64,000 nt of DNA, taken from contig NZ_PGCL01000003.1 in assembly GCF_004297185.1 (NCBI RefSeq), positions 434,001 to 498,000 on the forward strand, given 5' to 3'. Source of the DNA: Methanofollis fontis. GTDB lineage: Archaea > Halobacteriota > Methanomicrobia > Methanomicrobiales > Methanofollaceae. This document shows, in pieces, positions 26,513 through 35,770 of the stretch. The translations under genes were made by a program, and so were the position numbers. Within the stretch, counting starts at the first letter, position 1. Every line of letters starts with the position of its first letter. The notes beneath the pieces are model-generated. The model did not search any database. It was not told the DNA's origin and worked only from the letters and a program-made list of their open reading frames with translations.

Positions 26513-28849
26513 TCACCTCAGGCAGAGCACCGAATACACCTGCCGATTGTCCCCCTCATCACGGACCACACCATGAATCTCTGTCTCAAATCCTGGAAAC
26601 GTAGCATCAAAGTCCTCATATACCTTCAAAAATGTGATGATCTCGCCATCTTTCGGACCGAGTCCCTCACCGGGCATCCAGATCGGGATGCCCGGCGGAT
26701 AGGGGACCACCATCACCGCCGCCGTTCGCCCTGCAACCTCTCCGACAGGCACTTTTTCAGCCTCTCCGGCGATCATACGCCGGTATGCCTCCGCAGGTGT
26801 CATCGAGGGTTCAGGAATCCGCGCAATGACATTTTTCAGGAGGGATGAGATCCTCTGTTCACAGAGATAGGCATGCATCTCATTGCAGAGATCTGCAAGC
26901 CCCATCCCTGCATACCTGTGTGGATATGCTCGATCCAGACCGGGGAACACCGAATCAAGCGGTGCATTGTCATCATAGGCGTCCTTGAACTCAAAGAGTT
27001 GTGCAATCAGTGTCCCGGACTTTCCCTTCGATATTCCCATTGTGAAGAGAACAAGGAAGGAGTAAAATCCGATTTTTTCCACCACAATACCCCGCTCCTG
27101 AAGAAACCGTGCGACGATCACGGCGGGTATCCCGAATTTCTCCATACCGCCGTCGACATCGATCCCGGGCGTGAGGATGGTCACCTTGGCAGGGTCGAGC
27201 ATGCAGTAGCCATCATCAATACCTGAAAAACCATGCCAGCGCTCGCCGGAACGCAGGGTCCAGAATTCCCGCTGAGCCAGAAGAGCACCGTTATCACCAT
27301 CGAGCATCCGGGGTTTCAGGGAGAGGATCTCATCGGAACCATGGAGCTCGCCGTGACCGGGCTGCCAGAGGGAGAACCACCACCGCCGCTCCGCCTCCAC
27401 CTCGTCCTCTGCCACCTGCCGGGAGAGCTGCACCATCTTCTGCCTGAAGATCACCGCCTCCTCGATGGTGTCGGCGATCAGAACCGTCCCCGAGTCTCCT
27501 TCCATCATCTTTGCAGCGACATCGAGGGAGGCGACGATGCTGTACTGCGGCGAGGTCGAGGTGTGCATCATGAACGCCTCATTGAAGACACCGGGATCGA
27601 TCCGCCGCTCTTCCGGCGAGTGGGCGTCGCCGATATGGATCATCGAACCCTGTGAGAAGGCCGCAAGCACCTTGTGCGTGGACTGCGTGGCAAAGACCGC
27701 CGGGTAACCCGGACCCTTCTCCCCTTCCGCCATCGCATACCGCCCCTCATACAGGGGATGAAACCGGGCATAGCCGTACCAGGCCTCATCAAAGTGCAGG
27801 CAGTCGGTCAGACCGGAGAGGCAGTGACCGATCACCCCGGTGTCATAGCAGAGACCGTCATAGGTGGAGTTCGTGACGACTGCAAGGCGCGGCAGGCGTC
27901 CGGCATCGCCAACAAGAGGATGGGAGGCACATTTCTGTCGGAGGTTCTCCGGATCGAACTCAGATGAACGGATCGGGCCGATGATTCCATAACTGTTGCG
28001 TGTCGGCGTCAGGTACACCGGTACGGCCTGCGTCAGGATGATCGCATGCATCACCGATTTATGGCAATTCCTGTCCACCAGCACAATGTCGCCCGGACGG
28101 ACACAGGACGAGAAGACGATCTTGTTTGATGTGGAGGTTCCGTTGGTGACAAAATACGTGCGATCCGCTCCGAAGATCCTGGCGGCATTCGCCTCGGCCT
28201 CGCCGACGACACCGGTGTGCTCAAGGAGGGAACCGAGTTCGGGCACCGAGACCGAGAGATCCGACCGGAGGGTGTTTTCTCCATAGAACTGGAAGAAGAG
28301 TTTCCCCACCGGCGATTTGAGGAATGCGGCCCCGCCGGTATGGCCCGGCGTGTGCCAGGCGTAGTTGTATTCCTGCGTGTACCTGACCAGTTCTCCGAAA
28401 AACGAGGGGAGAAGACGGTCGAGATAATCACCGGTGACATCCTCGATGCGCCCTGCAATGAAACGGGGGGTGTTGTCCAGTTTCCAGAAATAACCGTCTA
28501 TTGAACGGATCACTTCAAGGGGAATCTCACTGATCGACGGTTTTCTGGTGAACAGGAAGATCGGGAGGTCACGATTTCTCCTGCGGATTGTCCGGACCAT
28601 CTCAACAGGGCCTGGAGACGCCGTCGAGGGGGGCTGGAGGTCCCAATCGAGCAGCACACCGGCAATCTCGGGATAGGTGGAACGATAGATCGAAAGACCA
28701 TCTTCGACCGTCAGGGCCTCCATCACCCTGAAATCAAGGTCTTTGAGGTGCTTGATGATCTCGCGCAGTGCAAGACCGCCCGCACTTTCTGTGTGGAGGT
28801 CTGAATCAATGATCAGGATTGAGAGATCAAGGCTGCTATACCACTCCAT
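26513..28849 (-). CDS. Orn/Lys/Arg decarboxylase (PLP, group III)
   Basis: 778 aa, the size of bacterial inducible lysine, ornithine and arginine decarboxylases. It has an N-terminal receiver-like wing domain (ILIIDSDLHTESAGG ... IAGVLLDWDLQPPS), a PLP core (HTPGHTGGAAFLKSP; SGLTDCLHFDEAWYGYARFH; ATQSTHKVLAAFSQGS with PLP lysine about 393) and a C-terminal domain. The substrate is not decidable; arginine is plausible because arginine deiminase and carbamate kinase are neighbours. Methanogens usually make agmatine with a pyruvoyl enzyme, so this long PLP enzyme suggests acquisition from bacteria. Confidence 0.9.
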   Translation of the reverse strand: MEWYSSLDLSILIIDSDLHTESAGGLALREIIKHLKDLDFRVMEALTVEDGLSIYRSTYPEIAGVLLDWDLQPPSTASPGPVEMVRTIRRRNRDLPIFLFTRKPSISEIPLEVIRSIDGYFWKLDNTPRFIAGRIEDVTGDYLDRLLPSFFGELVRYTQEYNYAWHTPGHTGGAAFLKSPVGKLFFQFYGENTLRSDLSVSVPELGSLLEHTGVVGEAEANAARIFGADRTYFVTNGTSTSNKIVFSSCVRPGDIVLVDRNCHKSVMHAIILTQAVPVYLTPTRNSYGIIGPIRSSEFDPENLRQKCASHPLVGDAGRLPRLAVVTNSTYDGLCYDTGVIGHCLSGLTDCLHFDEAWYGYARFHPLYEGRYAMAEGEKGPGYPAVFATQSTHKVLAAFSQGSMIHIGDAHSPEERRIDPGVFNEAFMMHTSTSPQYSIVASLDVAAKMMEGDSGTVLIADTIEEAVIFRQKMVQLSRQVAEDEVEAERRWWFSLWQPGHGELHGSDEILSLKPRMLDGDNGALLAQREFWTLRSGERWHGFSGIDDGYCMLDPAKVTILTPGIDVDGGMEKFGIPAVIVARFLQERGIVVEKIGFYSFLVLFTMGISKGKSGTLIAQLFEFKDAYDDNAPLDSVFPGLDRAYPHRYAGMGLADLCNEMHAYLCEQRISSLLKNVIARIPEPSMTPAEAYRRMIAGEAEKVPVGEVAGRTAAVMVVPYPPGIPIWMPGEGLGPKDGEIITFLKVYEDFDATFPGFETEIHGVVRDEGDNRQVYSVLCLR

Positions 28850-29066
28850 ACCATCACTCCGGCGTGAACGGACATCCCCTGCAGAGCGTCTGCCCGGACC
28901 GTTATCACTGAACTGGAATAGCGATCAATTATGTCTTGTGGCCCGAAGAGATCCGGGAAGTGCACCTCAACGCTGCCACCATAAACTGAAAAAAAAGGTC
29001 CGAACCCCCTGATCAGGCTGTATCCCGAACACAGGGGTTCGCGCATGTGCCGTGTAGCACAGCAGA

Positions 29067-30575
29067 TTATTCTTCGGTCTTCTCTTCCTCAACCAAGGAG
29101 ATGCTCCGCATCGAGGGGAAGAGGATCACTTCCTTGATCGAATTGTTGCCGGTGATGAGCATGATCAGACGGTCGATGCCGATACCGACACCGCCGGTCG
29201 GCGGCATGCCGTAGCCGATGGCATTGATGAAGTCATAATCGATCATCTGCGCCTCGAGATCCCCGAGACGGCGCTTTTTATCCTGTTCCTCAAAGCGCTC
29301 CTTCTGGTCGATCGGATCGTTCAGCTCAGAGAACCCATTTGCCAGCTCCATACCAAAGACGAAGAGCTCGAACCGCTCGGTGAAACCTGGCTTTGAGCGA
29401 TGGCGCTTCGCAAGCGGGGAATTTTCCACCGGGAAATCATGGATGAAGGTCGGCTGAATCAGTTTATCCTCGCAGTAATGCTCGAAGAAGAGCACGAGGA
29501 AGTCGCCCTTTGTCTCCGCCCCCTCATATTTCTCCATACGTTCGCTTTCGGCAATACGGCGGAGTTCTTCGACCGGCGTGTCCATCACCGAAATGCCGGC
29601 ATACTCCCGCACGGCGTCCTCCATCGAAAGGCGCCGCCAGGGCCTCTCAAAGGAGATCTCGGTCCCTTCAAAGGTGACCGTCGTCTTCCCCAGGGCAGAT
29701 TCGGCGAGATGCGAGATGATCTCCTCGGTGAGGTCCATCATGTCGTTGTAGTCATGGTAGGCGGCATAGATCTCCACCATGGAGAATTCGGGGTTGTGGT
29801 GGGTGTCGATATCCTCGTTCCTGAAGTTCTTGGAGATCTCATAGACCTTCTCAAAACCACCGACAACAAGCCTCTTGAGGTAGAGTTCGGGTGCGATGCG
29901 GAGGAAGAGCTGCTGCTCCAGATAGTTGTGATAGGTGGTGAAGGGACGCGCATTGGCCCCGCCATAAACCGGCTGGAGGGTCGGGGTCTCGAATTCGAGG
30001 AAGTCCTTTTCATTCAGGAAGTTCCGCAGTTCTGCAATGGTGCGACTGCGCAGGCGGAAGGTCTCCCGCGCCTCCTCGTTCATGATCAGGTCGAGGTAAC
30101 GCTGCCTGTACCTGGTCTCGGTGTTCTTCAGACCATGGAACTTCTCAGGCATGGCACAGACCGACTTTGCAAGCAGGGAATAGGTGCTGACCCAGACGGT
30201 GATCTCACCCATTTTCGTCCTGAACACCCTGCCCGTCACCCCGATGATGTCCCCGGCGTCGAGATATTTTTTAATGAACTCAAACGGTTCATCGCCGATA
30301 TCATTTTTGCGGATATACAATTGCATCCTTGCCGATTCATCACCGATATCGATGAATATCGTCTTGCCGTGCCTGCGGATCACATAGATCCTGCCGGCGG
30401 TGGTGACCTCCTCATCCGAGGGATCGTGGCCGATCTCTGAGAAATGCTCCCTGATCTCGGCAAGAGTGCTTGTTCTCTCAAAATGGGCCGGATAGAAATC
30501 GGTTCCGGTCTCAGAGAGGTCGCGATATTTACTGAGTTTTGCCTCGTCAAAACTGATCTGGCTGCTGTCGCTCAT
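29067..30575 (-). CDS. lysS: Lysyl-tRNA synthetase, class II
   Basis: 502 aa from the ATG at 30575 (GGGAG upstream). An N-terminal OB fold (VTTAGRIYVIRRHGKTIFID) precedes the class II core: motif 1 around FLNEKDFLEFETPTLQ, motif 2 FRNEDIDTHHNPEFSMVEIY and motif 3 VGIGIDRLIMLI. It charges tRNA-Lys. Many archaea use the unrelated class I enzyme; whether one exists elsewhere here is unknown. The mRNA leader can form a hairpin (CACCCG/CGGGTG, 30600-30623) 25-48 nt before the start. Confidence 0.93.
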   Translation of the reverse strand: MSDSSQISFDEAKLSKYRDLSETGTDFYPAHFERTSTLAEIREHFSEIGHDPSDEEVTTAGRIYVIRRHGKTIFIDIGDESARMQLYIRKNDIGDEPFEFIKKYLDAGDIIGVTGRVFRTKMGEITVWVSTYSLLAKSVCAMPEKFHGLKNTETRYRQRYLDLIMNEEARETFRLRSRTIAELRNFLNEKDFLEFETPTLQPVYGGANARPFTTYHNYLEQQLFLRIAPELYLKRLVVGGFEKVYEISKNFRNEDIDTHHNPEFSMVEIYAAYHDYNDMMDLTEEIISHLAESALGKTTVTFEGTEISFERPWRRLSMEDAVREYAGISVMDTPVEELRRIAESERMEKYEGAETKGDFLVLFFEHYCEDKLIQPTFIHDFPVENSPLAKRHRSKPGFTERFELFVFGMELANGFSELNDPIDQKERFEEQDKKRRLGDLEAQMIDYDFINAIGYGMPPTGGVGIGIDRLIMLITGNNSIKEVILFPSMRSISLVEEEKTEE

Positions 30576-30872
30576 GGTGTTCTCCCGGGTGCAGATGTCC
30601 ACCCGCCGGGGGCCCAACGGGTGAAATGATGCTCTCAATACTTTTTATTCAGGGGTATTAAGGATATCACCGGTCCCTCGAAAAACCCCATCAGGACAGA
30701 AACAAAGGTGAAGAGTCAATATGAGGTAAAAACCGCTCGTATCATGATGGTATATTCCCGGCAGGGTCGGCGATAGCGCCACCTCCCTGAAGGGGAGACC
30801 GACCCGGACGTATCCGGCCTCCCAAATACGATGATTTTTATAGTGAGCGGACGACCGAGTCTGGGTTTGCAG

Positions 30873-31733
30873 ATGAAAGTGGGCTATTCCAGTGCCAACC
30901 ATTCCATCGGGTGTTCTACTGGAAACAGTTTTGATATCACTGCATATTCCGAGGGCACACAGATCTGGGCGACTGCAGAAAATCTATCCTGTCTGGCACG
31001 CATTCTCGAGTTCAATAGAAAGGCCGGGCTCCACCTCTTTGTCCTGGATACCAGGCTTGTGCCATATGCCGCACACCCGGTGAATACGCTGGACTGGGCG
31101 GAGGAGTTTGCGGCAGACTTTGCCGCTCTCGGGGCATTTATCAGGGAAAGCGGGATCCGTATCGCCATGCAGCCGCCGGTGCCGTTCTCGGGTCCGGGGT
31201 CCTATCCAGGCTATTACGAATATTCGGCAATGGTGCTCAGAGCAATGGGGCTCGGCGGGGATGCACGGATCCCGGCACGGGCGGGCGACCCGGCATTGTT
31301 CGGGGAGCAGTTCGATAAAGCAACCCCGGAGGTGAAGAGGCGTCTCGCCCTGATGAACGATGATCTCTGCACCGTCGCACGATGCTGCGAGGTCGCCCGG
31401 GAGTGCGGGATCCCGGTCATGTATAATCACTATTTTTCGGAGGACGAAGATTCGGTAACCGGTGCGCTTGAGGCCTGTGCCCGGACATGGAAAGAGGAGG
31501 ACGGTCTGCCTCTGGTCCGCTTCTCCCCCAGAACTGAGGGGGCGACCACACCCGCCCATACCCTGGATCCTCCCCGCTTCCTGACATTTCTCGAGCGTTC
31601 ACACCCCCTTGACTTCGACCTCCTGATCGACTTTCCCGACAGGGAGCAGAGCGCCCTTGTAGCGATGATCGCCGCCTTTGAAGACCCCAGACTCCTCCCA
31701 GGACGGAAAAAACTCCGGCCCGGAGCAGTCTGA
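30873..31733 (+). CDS. UVDE-like pseudoenzyme (UvsE paralogue)
   Basis: 286 aa, clearly homologous to the UvsE that follows (shared LARILEFNRKAGLHLF, LVPYAAHPVNTLDW). The metal and catalytic positions are altered: HPDQF reads QPPVPF, HVGG reads PARAG, ENDD reads MNDD, FDAFHH reads YNHYF and EIKDKEQSA reads DFPDREQSA. The TIM barrel is probably kept but nuclease activity is doubtful. TTTTTATAG at about 30835-30843 could drive a near-leaderless transcript. It overlaps the next gene by one base (TGATG), so both are made together; a regulatory or DNA-binding partner role is inferred. Confidence 0.82.
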   Translation: MKVGYSSANHSIGCSTGNSFDITAYSEGTQIWATAENLSCLARILEFNRKAGLHLFVLDTRLVPYAAHPVNTLDWAEEFAADFAALGAFIRESGIRIAMQPPVPFSGPGSYPGYYEYSAMVLRAMGLGGDARIPARAGDPALFGEQFDKATPEVKRRLALMNDDLCTVARCCEVARECGIPVMYNHYFSEDEDSVTGALEACARTWKEEDGLPLVRFSPRTEGATTPAHTLDPPRFLTFLERSHPLDFDLLIDFPDREQSALVAMIAAFEDPRLLPGRKKLRPGAV

Positions 31734-32629
31734 TGCGCATCGGATACCCCTGCGTGAACCGCGGCATCGGGTGCACCTCCGCCCGCACCTTCAGGCTGAA
31801 GTCCTGGAGCGAAGAGCGCTTTTATGCGACCATGAGGGAGAACCTCGAATGCCTCTCCCGCACCCTTGAGTTCAACCGTACACATGGCCTTCTCTTTTTC
31901 CGGATCACCTCAGACCTCGTCCCCTTCGCCTCCCATCCGGTGAACACCCTCGACTGGGAATCGGCGTTTGCAGAGGATTTTTCAGGCATTGGCCGCATGC
32001 TCAGGGAGAATGGGATGCGCATATCGATGCACCCCGACCAGTTCACCCTGATCAACTCCCCGGACGAGGGCGTGCTGATGCGGAGCATCGCCGAACTTGA
32101 ATACCATTCAACTGTTCTGGATGCGATGGGACTGGACAGCACGGCAAAGGTCCAGATCCATGTCGGCGGGCGTTACGGTGATGCAGAGTCTGCACTCGGT
32201 CGATTTGTCGACCGTTACCGGGATCTCCCTGCACCGGTGCGCCGGCGACTCGTCGTGGAGAATGACGACCGCCTGTTCACGGTGACCGACTGCCTGCTCC
32301 TGCACCGTGAATGCGGAACCCCTGTGCTCTTCGACGCCTTCCACCATGAATGCAATCCGGACGGTTCGGATACGGCCGATGCCCTCGGGCGGTGTGCCGC
32401 CACATGGGGGAAATCCGACGGAATCCTGATGACCGATTACTCGTCGCAGGAGAACGGGGCCAGGAAGGGCACGCACGCCCAGAGTATTGATATCTCCCTT
32501 TTTTCCGCCTTTCTCACCGAATCACGCCCCCATGACATCGATATCATGCTCGAGATCAAGGATAAGGAGCAGAGCGCCCGTCGGGCCCTTGAGGCGGCGA
32601 GAGGGGACACGAGACTTGTGCAGGGGTGA
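31733..32629 (+). CDS. uvsE: UV damage endonuclease UvsE/UVDE
   Basis: 298 aa, the usual length. It nicks DNA 5' to UV photoproducts and some other lesions, starting an alternative excision-repair route. Conserved TIM-barrel motifs are intact: RIGYPCVNRGIGCTSARTFR at the N terminus, RISMHPDQFTLINSP, KVQIHVGGRYGD, LVVENDDRLFTV, VLFDAFHHECNP, GTHAQSID and IMLEIKDKEQSAR. These supply the three-metal site. It is encoded directly after a degenerate paralogue with a TGATG overlap. Confidence 0.93.
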   Translation: MRIGYPCVNRGIGCTSARTFRLKSWSEERFYATMRENLECLSRTLEFNRTHGLLFFRITSDLVPFASHPVNTLDWESAFAEDFSGIGRMLRENGMRISMHPDQFTLINSPDEGVLMRSIAELEYHSTVLDAMGLDSTAKVQIHVGGRYGDAESALGRFVDRYRDLPAPVRRRLVVENDDRLFTVTDCLLLHRECGTPVLFDAFHHECNPDGSDTADALGRCAATWGKSDGILMTDYSSQENGARKGTHAQSIDISLFSAFLTESRPHDIDIMLEIKDKEQSARRALEAARGDTRLVQG

Positions 32630-32640
32630 CGGCTGTGCGC

Positions 32641-32693
32641 GCCATGTCAGAGCATGGCAAGGTTATTTGGCGGACACGCCCCACATATACTGA
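32641..32693 (+). promoter_or_regulatory. Inverted repeat and TATA-like box before paaK
   Basis: GCCATG (32641-32646) and CATGGC (32653-32658) form a 6-bp inverted repeat just after the uvsE stop. CACATATACTG at about 32683-32693 is a TATA candidate some 50 nt before the paaK start at 32741. Confidence 0.35.
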
Positions 32694-32740
32694 ACCCATG
32701 GACGGCAACCGCGCCGTCCGGATGGCAGGATTGTGTGCGC

Positions 32741-34033
32741 ATGTTCTGGAACAGGGAGATGGAAACAATAGGGGAGGCAGATCTGGAGGAATTGCAGCTT
32801 TCCCGGCTGAAATGGACGGTGGCACAGGCCCGGAACATTGAATTTTACCAGAAAGCCTTTTCACGGGCAGGGGTTGCACCCGGCGATATCGAATGCCTCG
32901 ATGACATCGAGAAACTGCCCTTCACCAGGAAGGCGGACCTGAGAGAGGGGTATCCATTTGGTTTTCTTGCCGTCCCCATGCACGACGTCGTCAGGATCCA
33001 CACCACATCAGGGACGACAGGGAAACCCACCGTCGTCTGTTATACCCGGCAGGACATCGAGAACTGGACAGAACTGATCGCCCGGAACCTCATGATGATC
33101 GGTCTGACCGCCGACGATGTATTTCAGAACGCCCTCGGCTACGGGATGTTCACCGGCGGTCTCGGGTTTCACTATGGTGCCGAGCGGATCGGGATGACCG
33201 TTATACCAAGCGCCACCGGGAACACAAAGCGGCAGATCGAGATGATCGACGACTTCGGGGTCACCGCCATCAACTGCACCCCGAGTTATGGTCTCCATCT
33301 TGCCGAGGTCGCCGAGGAGATGGGATCGTCCCTCGACTCCCTGAAGACCGCCGTCTTCGGCGCCGAACCCTGGTCCGAGAGCATGCGGGCGGAACTGGAA
33401 CGGCGCCTCGGCGTCAGGGCATTCGACAGTTACGGCATGAGCGAGATGTATGGTCCGGGTGCCGGTTTTGAGTGTGAGGAGCGCGACGGTCTCCATATCT
33501 GGCACGACTGCTTTTTGATCGAGATCATCGATCCCGCCACCGGCGAACGCCTGCCGGACGGCGAGCGGGGCGAACTGGTGGTCACCCCGCTGGTGAAGGA
33601 GGCGATGCCCCTGATCCGCTACCGGACGGGGGACATCACGCGCATCCTCACCGAAGACTGCCCGTGCGGCAGGAATGGGCGGATCGACCGACTCTCCGGT
33701 CGGGCCGACGACATGCTTGTCATCCGGGGGATCAATGTCTTCCCCTCGCAGATCGAGCACACCCTCCTCGCCCTCCCGGAGGTCGGGGATCAGTTCATGG
33801 TATATGTGGACAGGATCAACCATCTGGACGAGATGACGATAGAGGTGGAGTTGAACAGGAGGTATTTCTCCGGGGAACTGGCTGATCTGCAGCGGATCCA
33901 GCAGAAGGTCGCCGGGGCGATCAGAGAGGCGCTGAACCTGCGGACGACGGTGAAACTGGTCGAGCCCGGAAGCCTCCCGCGCTTTGAGGGGAAGGCGAAA
34001 CGGGTGATCGACCGGCGGGGGGCGATCTGGTGA
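32741..34033 (+). CDS. paaK: Phenylacetate-CoA ligase 1 (AMP-forming)
   Basis: 430 aa from the ATG at 32741; upstream in-frame codons are unlikely to be translated. It belongs to the ANL adenylate-forming family: P-loop HTTSGTTGKPTVVCYT, AEP-type motif VFGAEPWSESMR, DSYGMSEMYGPG, YRTGDIT and the PaaK-type C-terminal LVIRGINVFPSQIEH. It activates aryl acids such as phenylacetate or indoleacetate to CoA thioesters. In methanogens this serves aromatic amino acid synthesis from arylacetates or the reverse. The first of a three-gene operon with a second ligase and an ACT protein. Confidence 0.9.
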   Translation: MFWNREMETIGEADLEELQLSRLKWTVAQARNIEFYQKAFSRAGVAPGDIECLDDIEKLPFTRKADLREGYPFGFLAVPMHDVVRIHTTSGTTGKPTVVCYTRQDIENWTELIARNLMMIGLTADDVFQNALGYGMFTGGLGFHYGAERIGMTVIPSATGNTKRQIEMIDDFGVTAINCTPSYGLHLAEVAEEMGSSLDSLKTAVFGAEPWSESMRAELERRLGVRAFDSYGMSEMYGPGAGFECEERDGLHIWHDCFLIEIIDPATGERLPDGERGELVVTPLVKEAMPLIRYRTGDITRILTEDCPCGRNGRIDRLSGRADDMLVIRGINVFPSQIEHTLLALPEVGDQFMVYVDRINHLDEMTIEVELNRRYFSGELADLQRIQQKVAGAIREALNLRTTVKLVEPGSLPRFEGKAKRVIDRRGAIW

Positions 34034-35334
34034 TGATGTGGGACCCGCGTATGGAGGGGATGCCCGCCGGGGATCTGAAACGTCTCCAGTATCGCCTGCT
34101 CAAGACACTCGTTTACCGCCTGTATTCGTTCAGCCCCTTCTATCACGACAGGATGAAAGAGGCGGGCACCCACCCGGATGACATCAGAAGCCTTGAGGAC
34201 ATCACAAAACTCCCGTTCATGTACAAGAGCGATCTGCGGGACAATTACCCGGACCGCATCTTCACCGCCTCACAGGACGAACTCGTCCGCTATCATGTCT
34301 CATCGGGGACGACCGGGAAACCGACGGTCGTCGGGTATACGGCCAATGACCTCGAGAGCTGGACAACGTCCCTCGCCCGCTCACTCACCGCCTGCGGACT
34401 TGGCCGCGGCGACGTGATGCAGGTGAGTTACGGCTACGGACTCTTCACAGGCGGGCTTGGCCTGCACTACGGTGCAGAGCGTATCGGTGCCACGGTGCTC
34501 CCCATCGGCACCGGCAACACCGAACGGCAGATCGAACTGATGCAGGACCTCCACGTAACGGCGATTGCCTGCACCCCGTCGTACCTCGTCCATATCGGCG
34601 AGACGGCGAACAGGATGGGAATATCCATCAGAAACGACACCGACCTGCGGGTCGGCATCCTGGGTGCGGAACCCTGGTCCGAAGGGATCCGCACAACGCT
34701 GCAGAACGAACTCGGGATCCGGGTGTACGACATCTACGGCACATCCGAACTCTCGGGACCGATGTTCACCGAGTGCACCGAGCAGCAGGGGATCCATATC
34801 TGGGGCGATATCGCCTACCCCGAGATCATCGACCCGGAGAGCGGCGAACACCTGCCCCCGGGCGAGAAGGGCGAACTGGTGATGACTGTTCTGAAAAAAG
34901 AGGCGCTGCCGATGATCCGCTACCGGATCGGCGACATCACCTCCATCGACGATTCAGTCTGTGCCTGCGGGCGCACCTCACCCCGGATCATGCGCATCCA
35001 GGGCCGGGTCGACGATATGCTCATCGTTCGCGGGATCAATGTGTTCCCATCGCAGGTGGAGCACACCCTGATGGGTATTCCCGAGGTGGTGGGTTCGGCC
35101 TTCCAGATCGAGGTCGACCGCCGCGGGGCGCTGGACTCGATGCTGGTCAGGGTGGAGATGAGCAAGGACGCCTTCTCAGACAAGATCACCGATCTGATGA
35201 AGGTGAAGGCGAAGGTCACCCATGACCTGAGAAATTCCCTGAATGTGGCGGCGGACGTAGAACTCGTCGCCCCCGGGACCCTCCCCCGCTTTGAGGGGAA
35301 GGCGAAGAGAGTGATTGACCGGAGAGTGTACTGA
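34030..35334 (+). CDS. paaK: Phenylacetate-CoA ligase 2 (AMP-forming)
   Basis: 434 aa, a close paralogue of the preceding ligase. It has HVSSGTTGKPTVVGYT, GILGAEPWSEGIR, DIYGTSELSGP, YRIGDITSIDDS, MLIVRGINVFPSQVEH and the same ending RFEGKAKRVIDRR. The start overlaps the first ligase stop by 4 nt (ATGA). Two successive copies probably reflect different aryl acid preference (inference). A four-cysteine cluster is not present. Confidence 0.9.
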   Translation: MMMWDPRMEGMPAGDLKRLQYRLLKTLVYRLYSFSPFYHDRMKEAGTHPDDIRSLEDITKLPFMYKSDLRDNYPDRIFTASQDELVRYHVSSGTTGKPTVVGYTANDLESWTTSLARSLTACGLGRGDVMQVSYGYGLFTGGLGLHYGAERIGATVLPIGTGNTERQIELMQDLHVTAIACTPSYLVHIGETANRMGISIRNDTDLRVGILGAEPWSEGIRTTLQNELGIRVYDIYGTSELSGPMFTECTEQQGIHIWGDIAYPEIIDPESGEHLPPGEKGELVMTVLKKEALPMIRYRIGDITSIDDSVCACGRTSPRIMRIQGRVDDMLIVRGINVFPSQVEHTLMGIPEVVGSAFQIEVDRRGALDSMLVRVEMSKDAFSDKITDLMKVKAKVTHDLRNSLNVAADVELVAPGTLPRFEGKAKRVIDRRVY

Positions 35335-35335
35335 T

Positions 35336-35770
35336 ATGGCAGAGAAGAAGTATATCATCAAACAGATCTCGATCTTTTCGGAGAACAAGCCCGGGCGCCT
35401 CGCCTCGATCGCCCATGCCCTTGAAGAGGCCGGCATCAATATTCTGGCCTTCTCGATCGCCGAGGCGAACGGATTCGGCGTGGTAAGGGCGCTGGTGAAC
35501 AGACCGGACGCCGCCCATGAAACCCTCACCAGCATGGGGTTCATGGTCTCTTTCACCGACGTCATCGCCGTGCGGATGCGGGATGAACCCGGCGGACTCT
35601 TTGAGATCGCCCGGATTCTGGGTGAGGCAGGGATCAACATCGAGTACAGCTACGCCTATTCCGGAAAGGAGGGGGCTGTCCTGATCCTGCGGATCGACCG
35701 CGTCGAGGAGGGGGTCAGGCAGATCCTTCAGGCCGGCGGCGAGGTTCTGATATCAGACCTGTTCCAGTGA
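35336..35770 (+). CDS. Tandem ACT domain protein
   Basis: 144 aa with two ACT domains: residues 6 to about 70 (KQISIFSENKPGRLASIAHA) and about 75-144 (VIAVRMRDEPGGLFEIARIL). The ATG is preceded by GGAGAG and starts 1 nt after the second ligase stop. ACT domains bind amino acids. The position after two phenylacetate-CoA ligases is a recurrent arrangement in methanogens and suggests sensing of an aromatic or branched amino acid. Confidence 0.88.
   Translation: MAEKKYIIKQISIFSENKPGRLASIAHALEEAGINILAFSIAEANGFGVVRALVNRPDAAHETLTSMGFMVSFTDVIAVRMRDEPGGLFEIARILGEAGINIEYSYAYSGKEGAVLILRIDRVEEGVRQILQAGGEVLISDLFQ

Noticed and set aside
23299-28900. CRISPR array near cas1
   Set aside because: No regularly spaced direct repeat of 25-40 nt was found around cas1 or elsewhere in the window by eye.
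29400-30440. A 346-aa open frame antisense to lysS
   Set aside because: Shadow of a GC-rich gene; no recognisable motif, while the lysS frame has all class II motifs.
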